Shown piece by piece: positions 8,993-19,659 of a DNA stretch of 64,000 nt (its first letter is position 1; each line of letters starts with the position of its first letter). Below the pieces are notes generated by a model. It had not been told where the DNA came from, searched no databases, and worked only from the letters and a program-made list of their open reading frames with translations. The DNA comes from Flavobacterium gilvum. Its GTDB lineage: Bacteria; Bacteroidota; Bacteroidia; Flavobacteriales; Flavobacteriaceae. A program made the position numbers and the translations under genes. The stretch is taken from assembly GCF_001761465.1 (NCBI RefSeq), contig NZ_CP017479.1:186001-250000 (forward strand), given 5' to 3'.

Positions 8993-9361
8993 TTAAAGCA
9001 CTTCTGGTGCTAATGATACAATTTTCATGAATTGTTTTTCACGAAGTTCTCTTGCTACCGGACCAAAAACACGTGTTCCTCTCATCTCTCCAGCTGCATT
9101 CAAAAGAACACAAGCATTATCATCGAAACGGATATAAGAACCATCGGCTCTTCTCACTTCTTTTTTGGTACGTACAACAACTGCAGTCGAAACAGCACCT
9201 TTTTTAACGTTACCGTTAGGTGTTGCATCTTTTATAGATACTACAATCTTGTCTCCAACAGAGGCATACCTTCTTTTGGTACCTCCTAAAACACGGATAG
9301 TTAAAACTTCTTTAGCTCCTGTGTTATCTGCTACTTTTAGTCTTGATTCTTGTTGTACCAT
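8993..9361 (-). CDS. rplN: 50S ribosomal protein L14
   Basis: L14 forms inter-subunit bridges with 16S rRNA and is the docking site of the silencing factor RsfS. The 122 residues begin [20 protein letters not shown], include the signature [18 protein letters not shown], and end [10 protein letters not shown]. It starts 2 nt after the rpsQ stop. Confidence 0.98.
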
Positions 9362-9363
9362 AA

Positions 9364-9624
9364 TTATTTAGCTCTTTCTAGGATTTCAACTAATCTCCAA
9401 CATTTTGTTTTACTCAAAGGACGCGTTTCGCTAATTCTTACAGTATCTCCAATGTTACAGTCGTTTTTTTCGTCATGCGCAACAAATTTCTTTGTTTTCA
9501 ACACGAACTTACCGTATAATGGGTGTTTTACTCTCGTTACCTGAGCAACTACAATGGATTTATCCATTTTATTTGAAGTAACAACCCCAATTCTCTCTTT
9601 TCTTAAATTTCTTTTTTCTTCCAT
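9364..9624 (-). CDS. rpsQ: 30S ribosomal protein S17
   Basis: S17 is an OB-fold protein that binds the 5' domain of 16S rRNA early in assembly. The 86 residues show [19 protein letters not shown] and the C-terminal family motif [19 protein letters not shown]. It is 17 nt after rpmC and 2 nt before rplN. Confidence 0.98.
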   Translation of the reverse strand: MEEKRNLRKERIGVVTSNKMDKSIVVAQVTRVKHPLYGKFVLKTKKFVAHDEKNDCNIGDTVRISETRPLSKTKCWRLVEILERAK

Positions 9625-9641
9625 CTTTCAGCAGAATACAA

Positions 9642-9833
9642 TTATTGTAACTCTCTTTTAGTAAGTTCTGTAGCTAATCTCGCAACTGTTCTTCTTACAC
9701 TTCTAATTTGAAGCGGATTCTCAATTGGAGAAATCGCGTGAGCCATTTTCAAGTCAGCATACACTTTCTTCGTTTGGCTAAGTTTTTCTTGCAACTCCGC
9801 TGCAGAAAGATCTTTTATTTCTGATTGTTTCAT
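9642..9833 (-). CDS. rpmC: 50S ribosomal protein L29
   Basis: L29 is a two-helix protein beside the exit tunnel, next to L23, where trigger factor and SRP dock. The start at 9833 (MKQSEIKDLSAAELQEKL) is chosen over an in-frame ATG 36 nt upstream, because L29 proteins begin there and the upstream ATG would overlap rplP. It has 63 residues, ending ARLATELTKRELQ. Confidence 0.96.
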   Translation of the reverse strand: MKQSEIKDLSAAELQEKLSQTKKVYADLKMAHAISPIENPLQIRSVRRTVARLATELTKRELQ

Positions 9834-9846
9834 AATATAATATAGA

Positions 9847-10272
9847 TTATGCTTCGAAATCTCTAGCAATAACGAATTTAGTTTTTACTGGAAGCTTTTG
9901 AGCTGCAAGACGTAACGCCTCTTTTGCAACTGACAAAGGAACTCCTCCAACCTCAAACATAATTCTTCCGGGTTTAACAACGGCAGCCCAATACTCAACG
10001 GCTCCCTTACCTTTACCCATACGTACCTCAAGAGGTTTCTTTGTGATAGGCTTGTCTGGAAATATTTTAATCCATAATTGTCCCTCTCTTTTCATATAAC
10101 GAGTTGCAGCAATACGTGCAGCTTCGATTTGACGAGAAGTTAAGAACATTCCATCTTCATGTACAGATTTGATACCAAACATCCCATTTGAAAGTTCATG
10201 CCCTCTTTGGGAATTTCCTTTCATTCTACCTTTTTGTACCTTACGGTATTTTGTTCTTTTAGGCTGTAACAT
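9847..10272 (-). CDS. rplP: 50S ribosomal protein L16
   Basis: L16 helps position A-site tRNA. The sequence begins [19 protein letters not shown] and contains [20 protein letters not shown] and [16 protein letters not shown], all standard. It has 141 residues. rpsC ends 19 nt upstream and rpmC begins 13 nt downstream. Confidence 0.98.
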   Translation of the reverse strand: MLQPKRTKYRKVQKGRMKGNSQRGHELSNGMFGIKSVHEDGMFLTSRQIEAARIAATRYMKREGQLWIKIFPDKPITKKPLEVRMGKGKGAVEYWAAVVKPGRIMFEVGGVPLSVAKEALRLAAQKLPVKTKFVIARDFEA

Positions 10273-10291
10273 TTTTCTTTAGTTTAAAAAT

Positions 10292-11044
10292 TTACTTTCT
10301 TTTACGAGCGTCTGGTTTCCCACCTTTATTAAAGTTAGATTTGCCACGAGGAGCATCTCCACCTTTACCACTGCTAGGTTGTTTCTTATCCATTCCTGCA
10401 AGTGGAGAAAGATCTCTCTTTCCATAAACTTCACCTTTCATGATCCATACTTTGATTCCCATTCTACCATAAGTAGTATGAGCTTCAGCCAAAGCATAAT
10501 CAATATCAGCTCTGAAAGTTGATAGAGGAATTCTACCTTCTTTGAAACCTTCTGAACGAGCCATCTCTGCGCCATTCAAACGACCAGAAATCAAAACTTT
10601 GACACCTTCAGCGTTCATACGCATAGAAGCGGCAATAGCCATTTTGATAGCACGTCTGTAAGAAATACGACTTTCGATTTGACGACAAATACTAGTAGCT
10701 ACTAAATAAGCGTCAAGCTCAGGTCTTTTAATTTCAAAGATGTTGATTTGAACCTCTTTGTCAGTAATTTTCTTAAGCTCTTCCTTCAACTTGTCTACCT
10801 CTTGCCCACCTTTTCCGATAATGATACCAGGTCTAGCAGTAGTGATAGTAACGGTTACAAGTTTCAAAGTTCTCTCGATGATTACTTTTGATACACTAGC
10901 TTTTGATAAACGAGCATGGATATACTTTCTGATTTTGTGATCTTCGGCTAATTTATCACCGTAATCATTTCCACCATACCAGTTTGAGTCCCATCCTCTG
11001 ATGATACCAAGTCTATTTCCAATTGGATTTGTCTTTTGTCCCAT
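10292..11044 (-). CDS. rpsC: 30S ribosomal protein S3
   Basis: S3 lines the mRNA entry tunnel and shares the ribosomal helicase activity with S4 and S5. It has an N-terminal KH-type domain (about 40-110) with the GxxG loop [14 protein letters not shown], and a C-terminal domain with [20 protein letters not shown]. The last 35 residues are a Gly/Lys/Asn tail ([19 protein letters not shown]) longer than in E. coli. It has 250 residues and lies 5 nt after rplV. Confidence 0.98.
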   Translation of the reverse strand: MGQKTNPIGNRLGIIRGWDSNWYGGNDYGDKLAEDHKIRKYIHARLSKASVSKVIIERTLKLVTVTITTARPGIIIGKGGQEVDKLKEELKKITDKEVQINIFEIKRPELDAYLVATSICRQIESRISYRRAIKMAIAASMRMNAEGVKVLISGRLNGAEMARSEGFKEGRIPLSTFRADIDYALAEAHTTYGRMGIKVWIMKGEVYGKRDLSPLAGMDKKQPSSGKGGDAPRGKSNFNKGGKPDARKRK

Positions 11045-11049
11045 GCTGC

Positions 11050-11463
11050 TTAAGAATTGCTTTGTGTGTTATTGATAGCTCCTAACACGATTGTTACGTG
11101 ATTAGAACGTTTTCTTATTCTATGTGCTCTACCTTGTGGAGCTGGACGAAGTCTTTTCAACATCATTCCACCATCTACACGGATTTCTTTAACAAATAAT
11201 CCAGCTTCTTCAAGATTACCTTCACTGTTTTTTTGCTCCCAGTTATTGATAGCAGACAACAATAGTTTTTCTAATTTTCTTGAAGCTTCTTTTGAGCTGA
11301 ATCTTAAAATGTTAAGTGCTCTTTCTACCTTCTGACCTCTTACCAAGTCCGCTACTAAGCGCATTTTTCTAGGTGAAGTAGGGCAGTTATTCAATTTCGC
11401 GAAAGCAATAGACTTATTAGCCTCTTTTCTCGCATCTGCTGTTTCTCTTTTACGAACTCCCAT
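11050..11463 (-). CDS. rplV: 50S ribosomal protein L22
   Basis: L22 sends a beta-hairpin into the exit tunnel, where macrolide-resistance changes arise. The hairpin segment [20 protein letters not shown] is intact, with no deletion or insertion visible. Residues 24-60 hold [20 protein letters not shown]. It has 137 residues, with a 15-residue basic N-terminal extension before the usual start region. It lies 6 nt after rpsS. Confidence 0.98.
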
Positions 11464-11469
11464 TGCTTC

Positions 11470-11748
11470 TTATTTTTTACCTTTATTTTTTGCTCCAGCA
11501 TGACCTCTAAAAGATCTAGTTGGTGAAAATTCTCCTAATTTGTGTCCTACCATGTTTTCAGTAACGTAAACAGGTACAAATTGACGACCGTTATGAACTG
11601 CGATAGTTTGCCCAACAAAGTCTGGAGTAATCATAGAAGCTCTAGACCAAGTCTTAACCACTCCTTTATTTCCACCTGCAATGTTTTCTGCAACTTTCTT
11701 ATCTAACTTATAATGAACGAAAGGTCCTTTTTTTAATGAACGTGCCAT
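11470..11748 (-). CDS. rpsS: 30S ribosomal protein S19
   Basis: S19 pairs with S13 in the head and contacts L5. The 92 residues begin [19 protein letters not shown] and carry the family signature [18 protein letters not shown]. It sits 6 nt after rplB and 6 nt before rplV. Confidence 0.98.
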   Translation of the reverse strand: MARSLKKGPFVHYKLDKKVAENIAGGNKGVVKTWSRASMITPDFVGQTIAVHNGRQFVPVYVTENMVGHKLGEFSPTRSFRGHAGAKNKGKK

Positions 11749-11754
11749 ATCTTA

Positions 11755-12579
11755 TTATTTCTTTCTACGTTCTACAATATACTTGTTACTTGGGTTTTGC
11801 TTAGCACGGGTTCTATAACCTTTAGCCGGCAATCCTTTTCTAGAACGTGGGTGACCTCCAGAAGAACGTCCTTCACCACCTCCCATTGGGTGATCAACAG
11901 GGTTCATCGCAACTGGTCTTGTTCTAGGTCTTCTTCCTAACCATCTTGTTCTACCTGCTTTACCAGATACAACCAATTGGTGATCAGAGTTTGAAACTGC
12001 TCCAATTGTTGCCGAACAGGTCAACAAGATTAATCTTGTCTCTCCAGAAGGCATTTTTATTGTTGCATATTTTCCATCTCTTGCCATCAATTGAGCAAAT
12101 GTACCAGCAGAACGAGCAATAACAGCTCCTTGACCAGGTCTTAACTCAATACAAGATATTACAGTTCCCAAAGGAATTTTACTCAATGGCAATGTGTTAC
12201 CAATTTCTGGTTGAGCATCAGCACCAGAAACAACTTTCTGACCAACTTTCAATCCATTTTGAGCAATAATATATGTTTTTTCTCCATCAGCATAAGCTAA
12301 TAAAGCAATAAAAGCAGTACGATTTGGATCATACTCAATTGATTTCACTGTAGCCGGAATTCCGTCTTTAGTTCTTTTGAAATCAATAATACGATATCTC
12401 TGCTTGTGACCACCACCCGTATAACGCATGGTCATCTTTCCTTGACTATTTCTACCTCCAGAGTTTTTTATCGGCGCTATCAAAGAGCGTTCCGGCTTAT
12501 CAGTTGTAATGGCGTCATAACCATTCACAACTCTAAATCGCTGACCTGCGGTAATAGGTTTTAATTTTCTTACTGACAT
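11755..12579 (-). CDS. rplB: 50S ribosomal protein L2
   Basis: L2 is needed for subunit joining and peptidyl-transferase activity. It has an OB-fold and an SH3-like domain. The C-terminal signature [18 protein letters not shown] contains the histidine known to be important near the catalytic centre. The 274 residues end [17 protein letters not shown]. It lies 16 nt after rplW. Confidence 0.98.
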   Translation of the reverse strand: MSVRKLKPITAGQRFRVVNGYDAITTDKPERSLIAPIKNSGGRNSQGKMTMRYTGGGHKQRYRIIDFKRTKDGIPATVKSIEYDPNRTAFIALLAYADGEKTYIIAQNGLKVGQKVVSGADAQPEIGNTLPLSKIPLGTVISCIELRPGQGAVIARSAGTFAQLMARDGKYATIKMPSGETRLILLTCSATIGAVSNSDHQLVVSGKAGRTRWLGRRPRTRPVAMNPVDHPMGGGEGRSSGGHPRSRKGLPAKGYRTRAKQNPSNKYIVERRKK

Positions 12580-12595
12580 TTTTCTATCTTAAATA

Positions 12596-12886
12596 TTAGA
12601 TATTGTTGTAAAAATCAATTGTTTCTCCTTCTTGTACTTGAACAATTGCTTTTTTGATTGCATTGGTCTTTCCACTGATTAAACCACTTTTAGTGTATTT
12701 TGTAGTTCTATCCGGTCTTACGTTAATTGTGTTAACACTCACAACATTTACTCCATAAGCAGCTTCAACAGCTTTCTTAATTTGCACTTTGTTTGCTTTT
12801 CTGTCAACAACAAATCCGAAGCGGTTTAAAACTTCACTTTCTTTGGTTACTTTTTCCGTTACTATAGGTTTAATTATGATACTCAT
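12596..12886 (-). CDS. rplW: 50S ribosomal protein L23
   Basis: L23 forms the chaperone docking site at the tunnel exit. The 96 residues begin MSIIIKPIVTEKVTKESEVL and hold VVDRKANKVQIKKAVEAAYG. It starts 6 nt after rplD and lies in the standard S10 position between rplD and rplB. Confidence 0.98.
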   Translation of the reverse strand: MSIIIKPIVTEKVTKESEVLNRFGFVVDRKANKVQIKKAVEAAYGVNVVSVNTINVRPDRTTKYTKSGLISGKTNAIKKAIVQVQEGETIDFYNNI

Positions 12887-12892
12887 ATCCTA

Positions 12893-13522
12893 TTATTTAC
12901 TTAAATTTTCTTCAATTACTTCCAAAGAACTCTCTAAAAGCACTAAATTATTAGCATTTAAAATATCATAAGTACTTAATTCCAAGCTACTTACAACATT
13001 TGAAGCCTTTAAATTTCGTGAGGACAAATATACATTTTTATTCGTACCACCCAACACAAATAGTGATTTTTTATTTTCTAACTCTAAAGCTTTCAAAACG
13101 TTAATGAAATTTTTAGTGTTTGGCGTTTCAAAATTAAAATCTTCAAGAACGATGATATTCGATTCTTTTGCTTTAATTGAAAATGCAGATTTTCTAGCAA
13201 GACGTTTTAAGCTTTTATTCAATTTGAATGAATAACTTCTTGGTCTTGGTCCAAAAACAGTACCCCCTCCTTTAAACAATGGATTTTTAGCACTTCCCGC
13301 ACGAGCAGTACCAGTACCTTTTTGTTTTTTAATCTTACGAGTACTTCCCGCAACTTCAGCTCTTTCTTTAGCTTTGTGCGTTCCTTGTCTTTGATTTGCC
13401 AAATATTGCTTTACATCAAGATATACAGCATGGTTATTTGGTTCGATTGCGAAAACTGAATCAGAAAGTTGAACTTTTCTTCCAGTATCTTTTCCGTTGA
13501 AATCTAATACTTTTACTTCCAT
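12893..13522 (-). CDS. rplD: 50S ribosomal protein L4
   Basis: L4 has a globular domain and a long loop that lines the exit tunnel. The loop segment KKQKGTGTARAGSAKNPLF is intact (about 64-85). In E. coli L4 represses the S10 operon. The start overlaps the rplC stop by one base (TAATG), which suggests translational coupling. It has 209 residues. Confidence 0.97.
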   Translation of the reverse strand: MEVKVLDFNGKDTGRKVQLSDSVFAIEPNNHAVYLDVKQYLANQRQGTHKAKERAEVAGSTRKIKKQKGTGTARAGSAKNPLFKGGGTVFGPRPRSYSFKLNKSLKRLARKSAFSIKAKESNIIVLEDFNFETPNTKNFINVLKALELENKKSLFVLGGTNKNVYLSSRNLKASNVVSSLELSTYDILNANNLVLLESSLEVIEENLSK

Positions 13523-14139
13523 TACTTCTGAATGATTACATAAGAGTCTTTATGACCAGGAACACATCCTTTAACAACAAGCAAATTCTTGTCAGCCACT
13601 ACTTTTAAAACTCTAAGGTTTTGAACTTTTACATTATCTCCTCCCATTCTTCCAGCCATACGCATTCCTTTGAACACTCTAGATGGATAAGAAGAAGCTC
13701 CCACAGAACCTGGCGCTCTTAAACGGTTATGCTGACCATGAGTTGCTTGTCCAACACCACCAAAACCGTGACGCTTCACAACCCCTTGAAAACCTTTACC
13801 TTTAGATACACCTTGTACATCTACAAATTCTCCTTCAGCAAAAATAGAAACATCAATAAGATCTCCTAATTTTTGTTCAGTTGCAAAATCATGGAATTCA
13901 ACGACTTTTTTCTTAGCAACAGTTCCAGCTTTCTTAAAGTGACCTAAAGCCGCTTTCGTGGAATGTTTCTCGTTTTTGTCATCGAAACCAAGTTGCAACG
14001 CTTCATACCCGTCAACCCCTTTGGTTCTGACTTGGGTAACAACACATGGTCCAGCCTCGATTACTGTACAAGGAATATTCTTCCCGTTTTCATCGAAAAT
14101 ACTAGTCATGCCGATTTTTCTACCAATTAACCCAGACAT
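13522..14139 (-). CDS. rplC: 50S ribosomal protein L3
   Basis: L3 starts large-subunit assembly and reaches the peptidyl-transferase centre with an extended loop. The loop and methylatable Gln region is [40 protein letters not shown] is the normal N-terminus. It has 205 residues. It is the first gene behind an internal promoter in the 156-nt gap after rpsJ. Confidence 0.98.
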   Translation of the reverse strand: MSGLIGRKIGMTSIFDENGKNIPCTVIEAGPCVVTQVRTKGVDGYEALQLGFDDKNEKHSTKAALGHFKKAGTVAKKKVVEFHDFATEQKLGDLIDVSIFAEGEFVDVQGVSKGKGFQGVVKRHGFGGVGQATHGQHNRLRAPGSVGASSYPSRVFKGMRMAGRMGGDNVKVQNLRVLKVVADKNLLVVKGCVPGHKDSYVIIQK

Positions 14140-14215
14140 AAATATTAATTATTAATTATTAAATATAAATATAGAACGCAGCTTTTAAGCAAAACTCTAT
14201 TTTTTTTACGAGGTG

Positions 14216-14246
14216 CAAATGTATAACTTATTTACACACAAACCAA
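14216..14246 (-). promoter_or_regulatory. Promoter before rplC (S10 operon)
   Basis: Minus strand: TTG (14244-14246), 20 nt, TACATTTG (14216-14223). The bases after the -7 box read GCACCTCGTAAAAA, nearly the same as at the rpsL promoter (GCAACCCCGTAAAAA). A 7-bp inverted pair AGAACGC/GCGTTCT (14173-14179, 14271-14277) flanks the promoter. The leader would be about 70 nt. Confidence 0.75.
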
Positions 14247-14295
14247 AAAAATATTTTTTACCTAAAAACAGCGTTCTGTTTTACTCTTAAAGTAC

Positions 14296-14601
14296 TTAAA
14301 CTTTGATTTCTACTTCAACACCACTTGGTAATTCAAGCTTCATTAAAGCATCAATAGTTTTTGAAGAAGATGAATAAATATCAATCAATCTCTTGTATGA
14401 CATTACTTCAAATTGCTCTCTAGCTTTTTTGTTTACGTGCGGAGAACGCAATACTGTAAAAAGTTTTTTGTGAGTTGGTAATGGAATTGGACCAGTTACA
14501 ACAGCACCTGTAGTTTTTACTGTTTTTACAATCTTTTCAGCAGATTTATCCACCAACATGTGATCGTAAGATTTTAGTTTTATTCTGATTTTTTGACTCA
14601 T
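14296..14601 (-). CDS. rpsJ: 30S ribosomal protein S10 (NusE)
   Basis: S10 is a head protein that also works in transcription antitermination with NusB. The 101 residues begin [20 protein letters not shown] and include [20 protein letters not shown] and [16 protein letters not shown]. It follows fusA after 10 nt, so here S10 belongs to the str transcript while rplC has its own promoter. Confidence 0.98.
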
Positions 14602-14611
14602 TTTCTTAAAA

Positions 14612-16768
14612 TTAAGCGTTTCCTTTTGCTTTTTTGATTACTGCTTCTGAAATATTAGAAGGCGTTTCTGCATAGTGCGAAAATTCCATTGTAGACGTTG
14701 CACGACCCGAAGATAGAGTTCTTAGAGTTGTTACATATCCAAACATTTCAGACAATGGCACATCTGCTTTAATAGTTTTAGCACCATTTCTATCACCCAT
14801 ATCATTAACTTGACCTCTACGACGATTAATATCACCTACGATATCTCCCATGTTTTCTTCTGGTGTAATAACTTCCATTTTCATGATTGGCTCAAGAATG
14901 ATTGCTCCAGCCGCTTTGGCAACTTCTCTATAACCCATTCTAGCCGCCAATTCAAATGAAAGTGCATCAGAATCCACAGGGTGAAAAGATCCATCTAACA
15001 AGGTAACTTTCAAACTATCCACTTGGTATCCAGCTAAAGGACCAGTTTTCATAGCTTCTCTGAAACCTTTTTCAACAGAAGGAATATATTCTTTAGGAAC
15101 ATTACCACCTTTTACCTCGTTAACAAACTGCAACCCTACAGGAACCTTACCATCCACTTCGTCAGCAGGCTCAACTCTAAATACGATGTCACCGAATTTA
15201 CCACGACCTCCAGATTGTTTTTTATAAGTTTCTCTGTGTTGAGCAGATTTTGTAAAAGCTTCTTTGTATTCAACTTGAGGCTCACCTTGGTTTACTTCAA
15301 CTTTGAATTCACGTTTCATTCTATCAACCAAGATATCCAAGTGAAGCTCACCCATACCCGAGATAATAGTTTGTCCCGAAGCCTCATCAGTTCTAACTGT
15401 AAATGTTGGATCTTCTTCAGCTAATTTAGCCAAAGCCATACCCATTTTATCAACATCAGCTTTTGTTTTAGGCTCAATTGCAATACCAATTACCGGCGCA
15501 GGAAATTTCATTGACTCAAGAATAATTGGATGTTTTTCATCACACAATGTATCTCCAGTTTTGATATCTTTAAATCCAACAGCAGCTCCAATATCTCCAG
15601 CCTCAATATATTCGATTGGATTTTGTTTGTTAGCATGCATTTGGTAGATACGAGAAATTCTTTCTTTGTTTCCAGAACGAGTATTCAAAACATAAGAACC
15701 AGCATCCAATCTTCCTGAATAAGCACGGAAGAAAGCCAAACGACCAACGAATGGATCAGTAGCGATCTTAAATGCTAAAGCAGCGAAAGGCTCTTTTACA
15801 TCTGGTTTGCGCAAAATTTGAGTTTGATCTTCTTCAAGCAATTCAGCATCATCTGGGTGAATTCCAGCAATACCTTCTTTATCCATTGGAGATGGCAAGT
15901 ATTTACACACCGCATCTAGCATGAATTGAACTCCTTTATTTTTGAAAGAAGAACCAGCAATCATAGGAATGATAGCCATATCAATAGTCGCAGCTCTTAA
16001 TGCTTTGTTAATTTCTTCTTCTGTGATAGAATCAGGATCTTCCATGTATTTATCAAGCAAGTTCTCATCATAATCAGCAACTGCTTCGATAAGGATATCT
16101 CTATATTCTTTCACTTCATCAACCATATCCGCAGGGATATCAATAATATCAAAAGTAGCTCCTTGCGTAGCATCATGCCAAACAATAGCTTGATTTTTAA
16201 CCAAATCAACAACACCTTTAAAATCATTTTCTTCACCAATTGGCAAAGTGATTGCAACAGCGTTTGATTTCAACATATCTCTAACTTGTTGACAAACTGC
16301 CAAAAAGTTAGAACCTTGACGGTCCATTTTATTAACGAATCCCATACGTGGCACACGATATTGATCTGCTAATCTCCAGTTAGTTTCAGATTGAGGCTCA
16401 ACACCATCAACTGCACTAAACAAGAAAACCAAACCATCAAGTACACGCAAAGAACGATTTACTTCAACTGTAAAGTCAACGTGTCCTGGGGTATCGATAA
16501 TATTAAAGTGATATGGTAATGTTTCAGGTAAAACTTTACCTTGTTCAGTTGGAAAATTCCATTCACAAGTTGTAGCAGCAGAAGTAATAGTAATACCTCT
16601 TTCTTGCTCTTGTGCCATCCAGTCCATTGTTGCAGCACCATCGTGCACCTCACCAATTTTGTGTGATTTTCCAGTATAGAATAATATACGCTCAGTTGTT
16701 GTTGTTTTACCAGCATCAATATGAGCAGCAATTCCTATGTTTCTTGTATATTTAAGATCTCTAGCCAT
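14612..16768 (-). CDS. fusA: Elongation factor G
   Basis: EF-G is the GTPase that drives translocation. The GTPase motifs are all present: AHIDAGKT (15-22), DTPGHVDF and NKMD. Domains II-V follow, including [17 protein letters not shown] and [19 protein letters not shown] near the end. It has 718 residues, slightly longer than E. coli (704). It lies 10 nt after rpsG and 10 nt before rpsJ. tuf does not follow, as is usual in Bacteroidetes. Confidence 0.98.
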   Translation of the reverse strand: MARDLKYTRNIGIAAHIDAGKTTTTERILFYTGKSHKIGEVHDGAATMDWMAQEQERGITITSAATTCEWNFPTEQGKVLPETLPYHFNIIDTPGHVDFTVEVNRSLRVLDGLVFLFSAVDGVEPQSETNWRLADQYRVPRMGFVNKMDRQGSNFLAVCQQVRDMLKSNAVAITLPIGEENDFKGVVDLVKNQAIVWHDATQGATFDIIDIPADMVDEVKEYRDILIEAVADYDENLLDKYMEDPDSITEEEINKALRAATIDMAIIPMIAGSSFKNKGVQFMLDAVCKYLPSPMDKEGIAGIHPDDAELLEEDQTQILRKPDVKEPFAALAFKIATDPFVGRLAFFRAYSGRLDAGSYVLNTRSGNKERISRIYQMHANKQNPIEYIEAGDIGAAVGFKDIKTGDTLCDEKHPIILESMKFPAPVIGIAIEPKTKADVDKMGMALAKLAEEDPTFTVRTDEASGQTIISGMGELHLDILVDRMKREFKVEVNQGEPQVEYKEAFTKSAQHRETYKKQSGGRGKFGDIVFRVEPADEVDGKVPVGLQFVNEVKGGNVPKEYIPSVEKGFREAMKTGPLAGYQVDSLKVTLLDGSFHPVDSDALSFELAARMGYREVAKAAGAIILEPIMKMEVITPEENMGDIVGDINRRRGQVNDMGDRNGAKTIKADVPLSEMFGYVTTLRTLSSGRATSTMEFSHYAETPSNISEAVIKKAKGNA

Positions 16769-16778
16769 TTCTTAAGAA

Positions 16779-17255
16779 TTAAAATCTAAAGTGAGAGAAA
16801 GCTTTATTAGCTTCTGCCATTTTGTGAGTATCCATTCTTTTCTTAACAGCCGCACCTTCTTCTTTAGCAGCTGCTAAACATTCTGAAGCCAATCTCTGAG
16901 CCATTGATTTTTCGTTTCTTCTTCTTGAATAAAGAATCAACCATTTCATAGCCATAGAAATTTTTCTGTCTGGTCTAATTTGCATTGGAATTTGAAATGT
17001 AGCTCCACCTACTCTACGGCTACGTACTTCTACGTGAGGCATAACGTTTGTTAAAGCATCTTTCCAAATTTCTAATGAAGATTTTTCTGAATCTTGCTTT
17101 TTAGTCTCTATAATGTCAATTGCATCATAAAAAACTTTAAAAGCTGTTGATTTCTTACCATCCCACATTAAGTTGTTTACAAAACGTGTTACCAATTGGT
17201 CATTAAACCTTGGATCTGGTAAAAGTGGTCTTTTCTTTGCCGCTCTTTTTCTCAT
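16779..17255 (-). CDS. rpsG: 30S ribosomal protein S7
   Basis: S7 starts assembly of the 30S head and contacts E-site tRNA. The 158 residues begin MRKRAAKKRPLLPDPRFNDQ and hold MPHVEVRSRRVGGATFQIPM and the C-terminal KKRMDTHKMAEANKAFSHFR. It lies 53 nt after rpsL and 10 nt before fusA. Confidence 0.98.
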   Translation of the reverse strand: MRKRAAKKRPLLPDPRFNDQLVTRFVNNLMWDGKKSTAFKVFYDAIDIIETKKQDSEKSSLEIWKDALTNVMPHVEVRSRRVGGATFQIPMQIRPDRKISMAMKWLILYSRRRNEKSMAQRLASECLAAAKEEGAAVKKRMDTHKMAEANKAFSHFRF

Positions 17256-17308
17256 GTCTTTTGTTTTTTTACGCAGTTGCGATAAATCGCATCTTTACGT
17301 GAGTTGAT

Positions 17309-17692
17309 TTACTTTTTAGCTTCTTTTGGACGTTTTGCACCGTATTTTGAACGACGTTGCGTTCTTCCTGCTACACCTGATGTATCAAGCGCACCACGAA
17401 CAATGTGATACCTAACTCCTGGTAAATCTTTTACTCTTCCGCCTCGCACTAATACTATCGAGTGCTCTTGTAGATTATGTCCTTCACCAGGGATGTAAGC
17501 ATTTACCTCATTTCCATTAGTCAAACGTACACGCGCTACTTTACGCATTGCAGAGTTTGGTTTTTTTGGAGTTGTTGTGTAAACACGAGTACATACACCA
17601 CGACGTTGTGGACAAGAATCTAAAGCAACCGATTTACTCTTCTTAGTGATTTGAGTTCTTCCTGTTCTTACTAATTGTTGAATAGTTGGCAT
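17309..17692 (-). CDS. rpsL: 30S ribosomal protein S12
   Basis: S12 shapes the decoding centre. Lys43 ([12 protein letters not shown]) and Lys88 ([13 protein letters not shown]), the two positions where streptomycin-resistance changes usually occur, are both wild type. Asp89, the methylthiolated residue in E. coli, is present. It has 127 residues. It is the first gene of the whole ribosomal cluster, with a strong promoter about 55 nt upstream. Confidence 0.98.
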
Positions 17693-17745
17693 AATTAAAT
17701 ACTAAAAATTACTTGTTTATAAATTTCCCGCTTTTTACGGGGTTG

Positions 17746-17776
17746 CAAATGTAGAAAATATTTTTCACTAAACAAA
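17746..17776 (-). promoter_or_regulatory. rpsL promoter, head of the str-S10-spc-alpha cluster
   Basis: Minus strand: TTTG (17773-17776), 19 nt, TACATTTG (17746-17753). The expected leader begins near CCCCGTAAAAAGCGGG, a short hairpin (CCCG/CGGG). The sequence from -7 into the leader is almost the same as at rplC. The divergent gene at 17962 shares the 269-nt gap. Confidence 0.8.
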
Positions 17777-17961
17777 CCGTAATTGATTAATTTTCACCAT
17801 AAGTAAATATTTGTTTATTAACAATATAGACATTGAACCAAATTAGCAACAATTAAAAGCAAATAAACACAATCAAGACAATAAACTTCACAAAGAGAAC
17901 ATTATGATTATTCCAACAAAGACCTGATATTTGCAATAGCTGTATTTAAAGAAATCAAAAA

Positions 17962-19659
17962 TTGAAGTCCAAAATTCTTATACTATTATTTTCATTCATC
18001 ACCATGGCTTCCATAAGCCAAACTTTGGAATTAAAAATAATTGGAAAAACAACAATCGAAACAAAAATTATTGATTCAATAGGATACATCACAAAACACA
18101 AAACCACAAAACAATTAGTTGACGAAATAAATTCAACAAGAAAAAAACTGTCCGACAGTGGCTATATCGAAAACCAAATACTCGACAAAACAAAAGAAAA
18201 CGATAGATGTTATTCCGTCACAATTTCACTCGGAAACAAAATAAAAAACACTCATATATATATAGGTATAAAAAACAACATCTTTCTCTCTACTTTATTC
18301 AAAACAAATCAGGACACAATAATTTTACCATATTCACAAACTGAATCTTTTTTGCATCAAACAACACAAAATTTAGAGCAAAATGGTTACGCTTTCGCAA
18401 AAGTAAAACTCATCAACATTCAAAAAAAAGGTCATGCTATTTATGCCGATTTAACAATCGAAACTGGCCAAAAAAGAACACTAAATACAATTGAAATAGT
18501 AAACACTAATCAAAAGCAAAAAAACCTATTCCCTGAAGGAGCAAAAAAGCAAATAGCCAAAAAATACCAAAACACCGTATTCAACCAAAAAACAATAGAG
18601 CAGCTTTATCATGATTTTGAAAAATTTGAATTCGTTCATCAAATCAAATTCCCAGAAGTTCTATTCACAAAAGACACTACCAAAGCATTTATTTATTTAG
18701 AAAAAAGGAAAGCTAATGTTTTTGACGGATTTTTAGGCTTCAACAACTCAGAAAACAAAAAAATCCAATTGAACGGATATTTAAACCTAACACTAGTCAA
18801 TGCTATTCGAAACGGAGAAACACTATCCATCTACTGGAAAAACGATGGAAACAATCAAAAGATTTTTGACGCCAACCTATCAATACCCTATCTATTCAAA
18901 ACACCAATAGGGATTAAAGGACAAATAAATATCTTTAAACAAGACAGTATTTTTCAAAACACAAAAACAGCATTACAGCTAGGCTACTCCATAGACCACA
19001 ACAAACGATTCTACCTCGGATTTGAATCAACAGAATCAAGTGATATTCAAAATTCAAACAGTCAAAACCTTAACGATTTTAAAAACACATTTTTTAATTC
19101 AACAATAGAGTATAAAATAAACAACTTAAAAAACAATCCATTCCCATTAAAATCATATTTCAACCTAACGCTCGGCACCGGAAACAGAAACTCAATATCA
19201 AACCCATCCTTAAAACAAAGTTTTCTAAATTTTAACATGATGAATGATTTTTATATTAATGAGAAAAATATTATAAATATAAAAAACCAAAATTATTACC
19301 TAAAAAGCAAAACATATATAACAAATGAACTATTCCGTTTTGGCGGAATCAATTCCGTAAGGGGGTTTTCGGAAAACAGCCTTCAAGCCAACCTAATGAT
19401 TGCCCTTATGACCGAGTACCGATATATCGTTTCTCCCAATTTATATTTCAATTCCATACTAGACTACTGCTACTATGAAGACCCAACAACCTTTACATTC
19501 ACAAAAAAAACCAAAAACCTTCTCGGAATAGGACTAGGATTGGGAGTACAAACCACAAATGGATTACTAAAGTTTTCGATAACCAATGGAAAAACCAACC
19601 AAGACGAAATCAAATTCTCAAACACCTCCATTTCAGTCAATTACTGTATAAATTTTTAA
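17962..19659 (+). CDS. Omp85/BamA-TamA-type outer-membrane barrel protein
   Basis: Predicted 565-residue outer-membrane protein. A signal peptide (MKSKILILLFSFITMASISQ) is followed by about 230 residues that look like POTRA-type alpha-beta repeats, then a beta-rich barrel that ends in Phe. VRGF at 466-469 in FRFGGINSVRGFSEN matches the Omp85 loop-6 motif. The start is TTG, the only in-frame start that keeps the signal peptide; a TAA stop lies just upstream. At 565 residues it is shorter than BamA, nearer to TamA-like or FhaC-like members. No partner gene is adjacent, so the substrate is unknown. Confidence 0.75.
   Translation: MKSKILILLFSFITMASISQTLELKIIGKTTIETKIIDSIGYITKHKTTKQLVDEINSTRKKLSDSGYIENQILDKTKENDRCYSVTISLGNKIKNTHIYIGIKNNIFLSTLFKTNQDTIILPYSQTESFLHQTTQNLEQNGYAFAKVKLINIQKKGHAIYADLTIETGQKRTLNTIEIVNTNQKQKNLFPEGAKKQIAKKYQNTVFNQKTIEQLYHDFEKFEFVHQIKFPEVLFTKDTTKAFIYLEKRKANVFDGFLGFNNSENKKIQLNGYLNLTLVNAIRNGETLSIYWKNDGNNQKIFDANLSIPYLFKTPIGIKGQINIFKQDSIFQNTKTALQLGYSIDHNKRFYLGFESTESSDIQNSNSQNLNDFKNTFFNSTIEYKINNLKNNPFPLKSYFNLTLGTGNRNSISNPSLKQSFLNFNMMNDFYINEKNIINIKNQNYYLKSKTYITNELFRFGGINSVRGFSENSLQANLMIALMTEYRYIVSPNLYFNSILDYCYYEDPTTFTFTKKTKNLLGIGLGLGVQTTNGLLKFSITNGKTNQDEIKFSNTSISVNYCINF

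Noticed and set aside
9032..9544. Several plus-strand frames opposite rplN and rpsQ
   Set aside because: Antisense shadows of ribosomal genes in dense coding DNA, with no promoter or sensible product.
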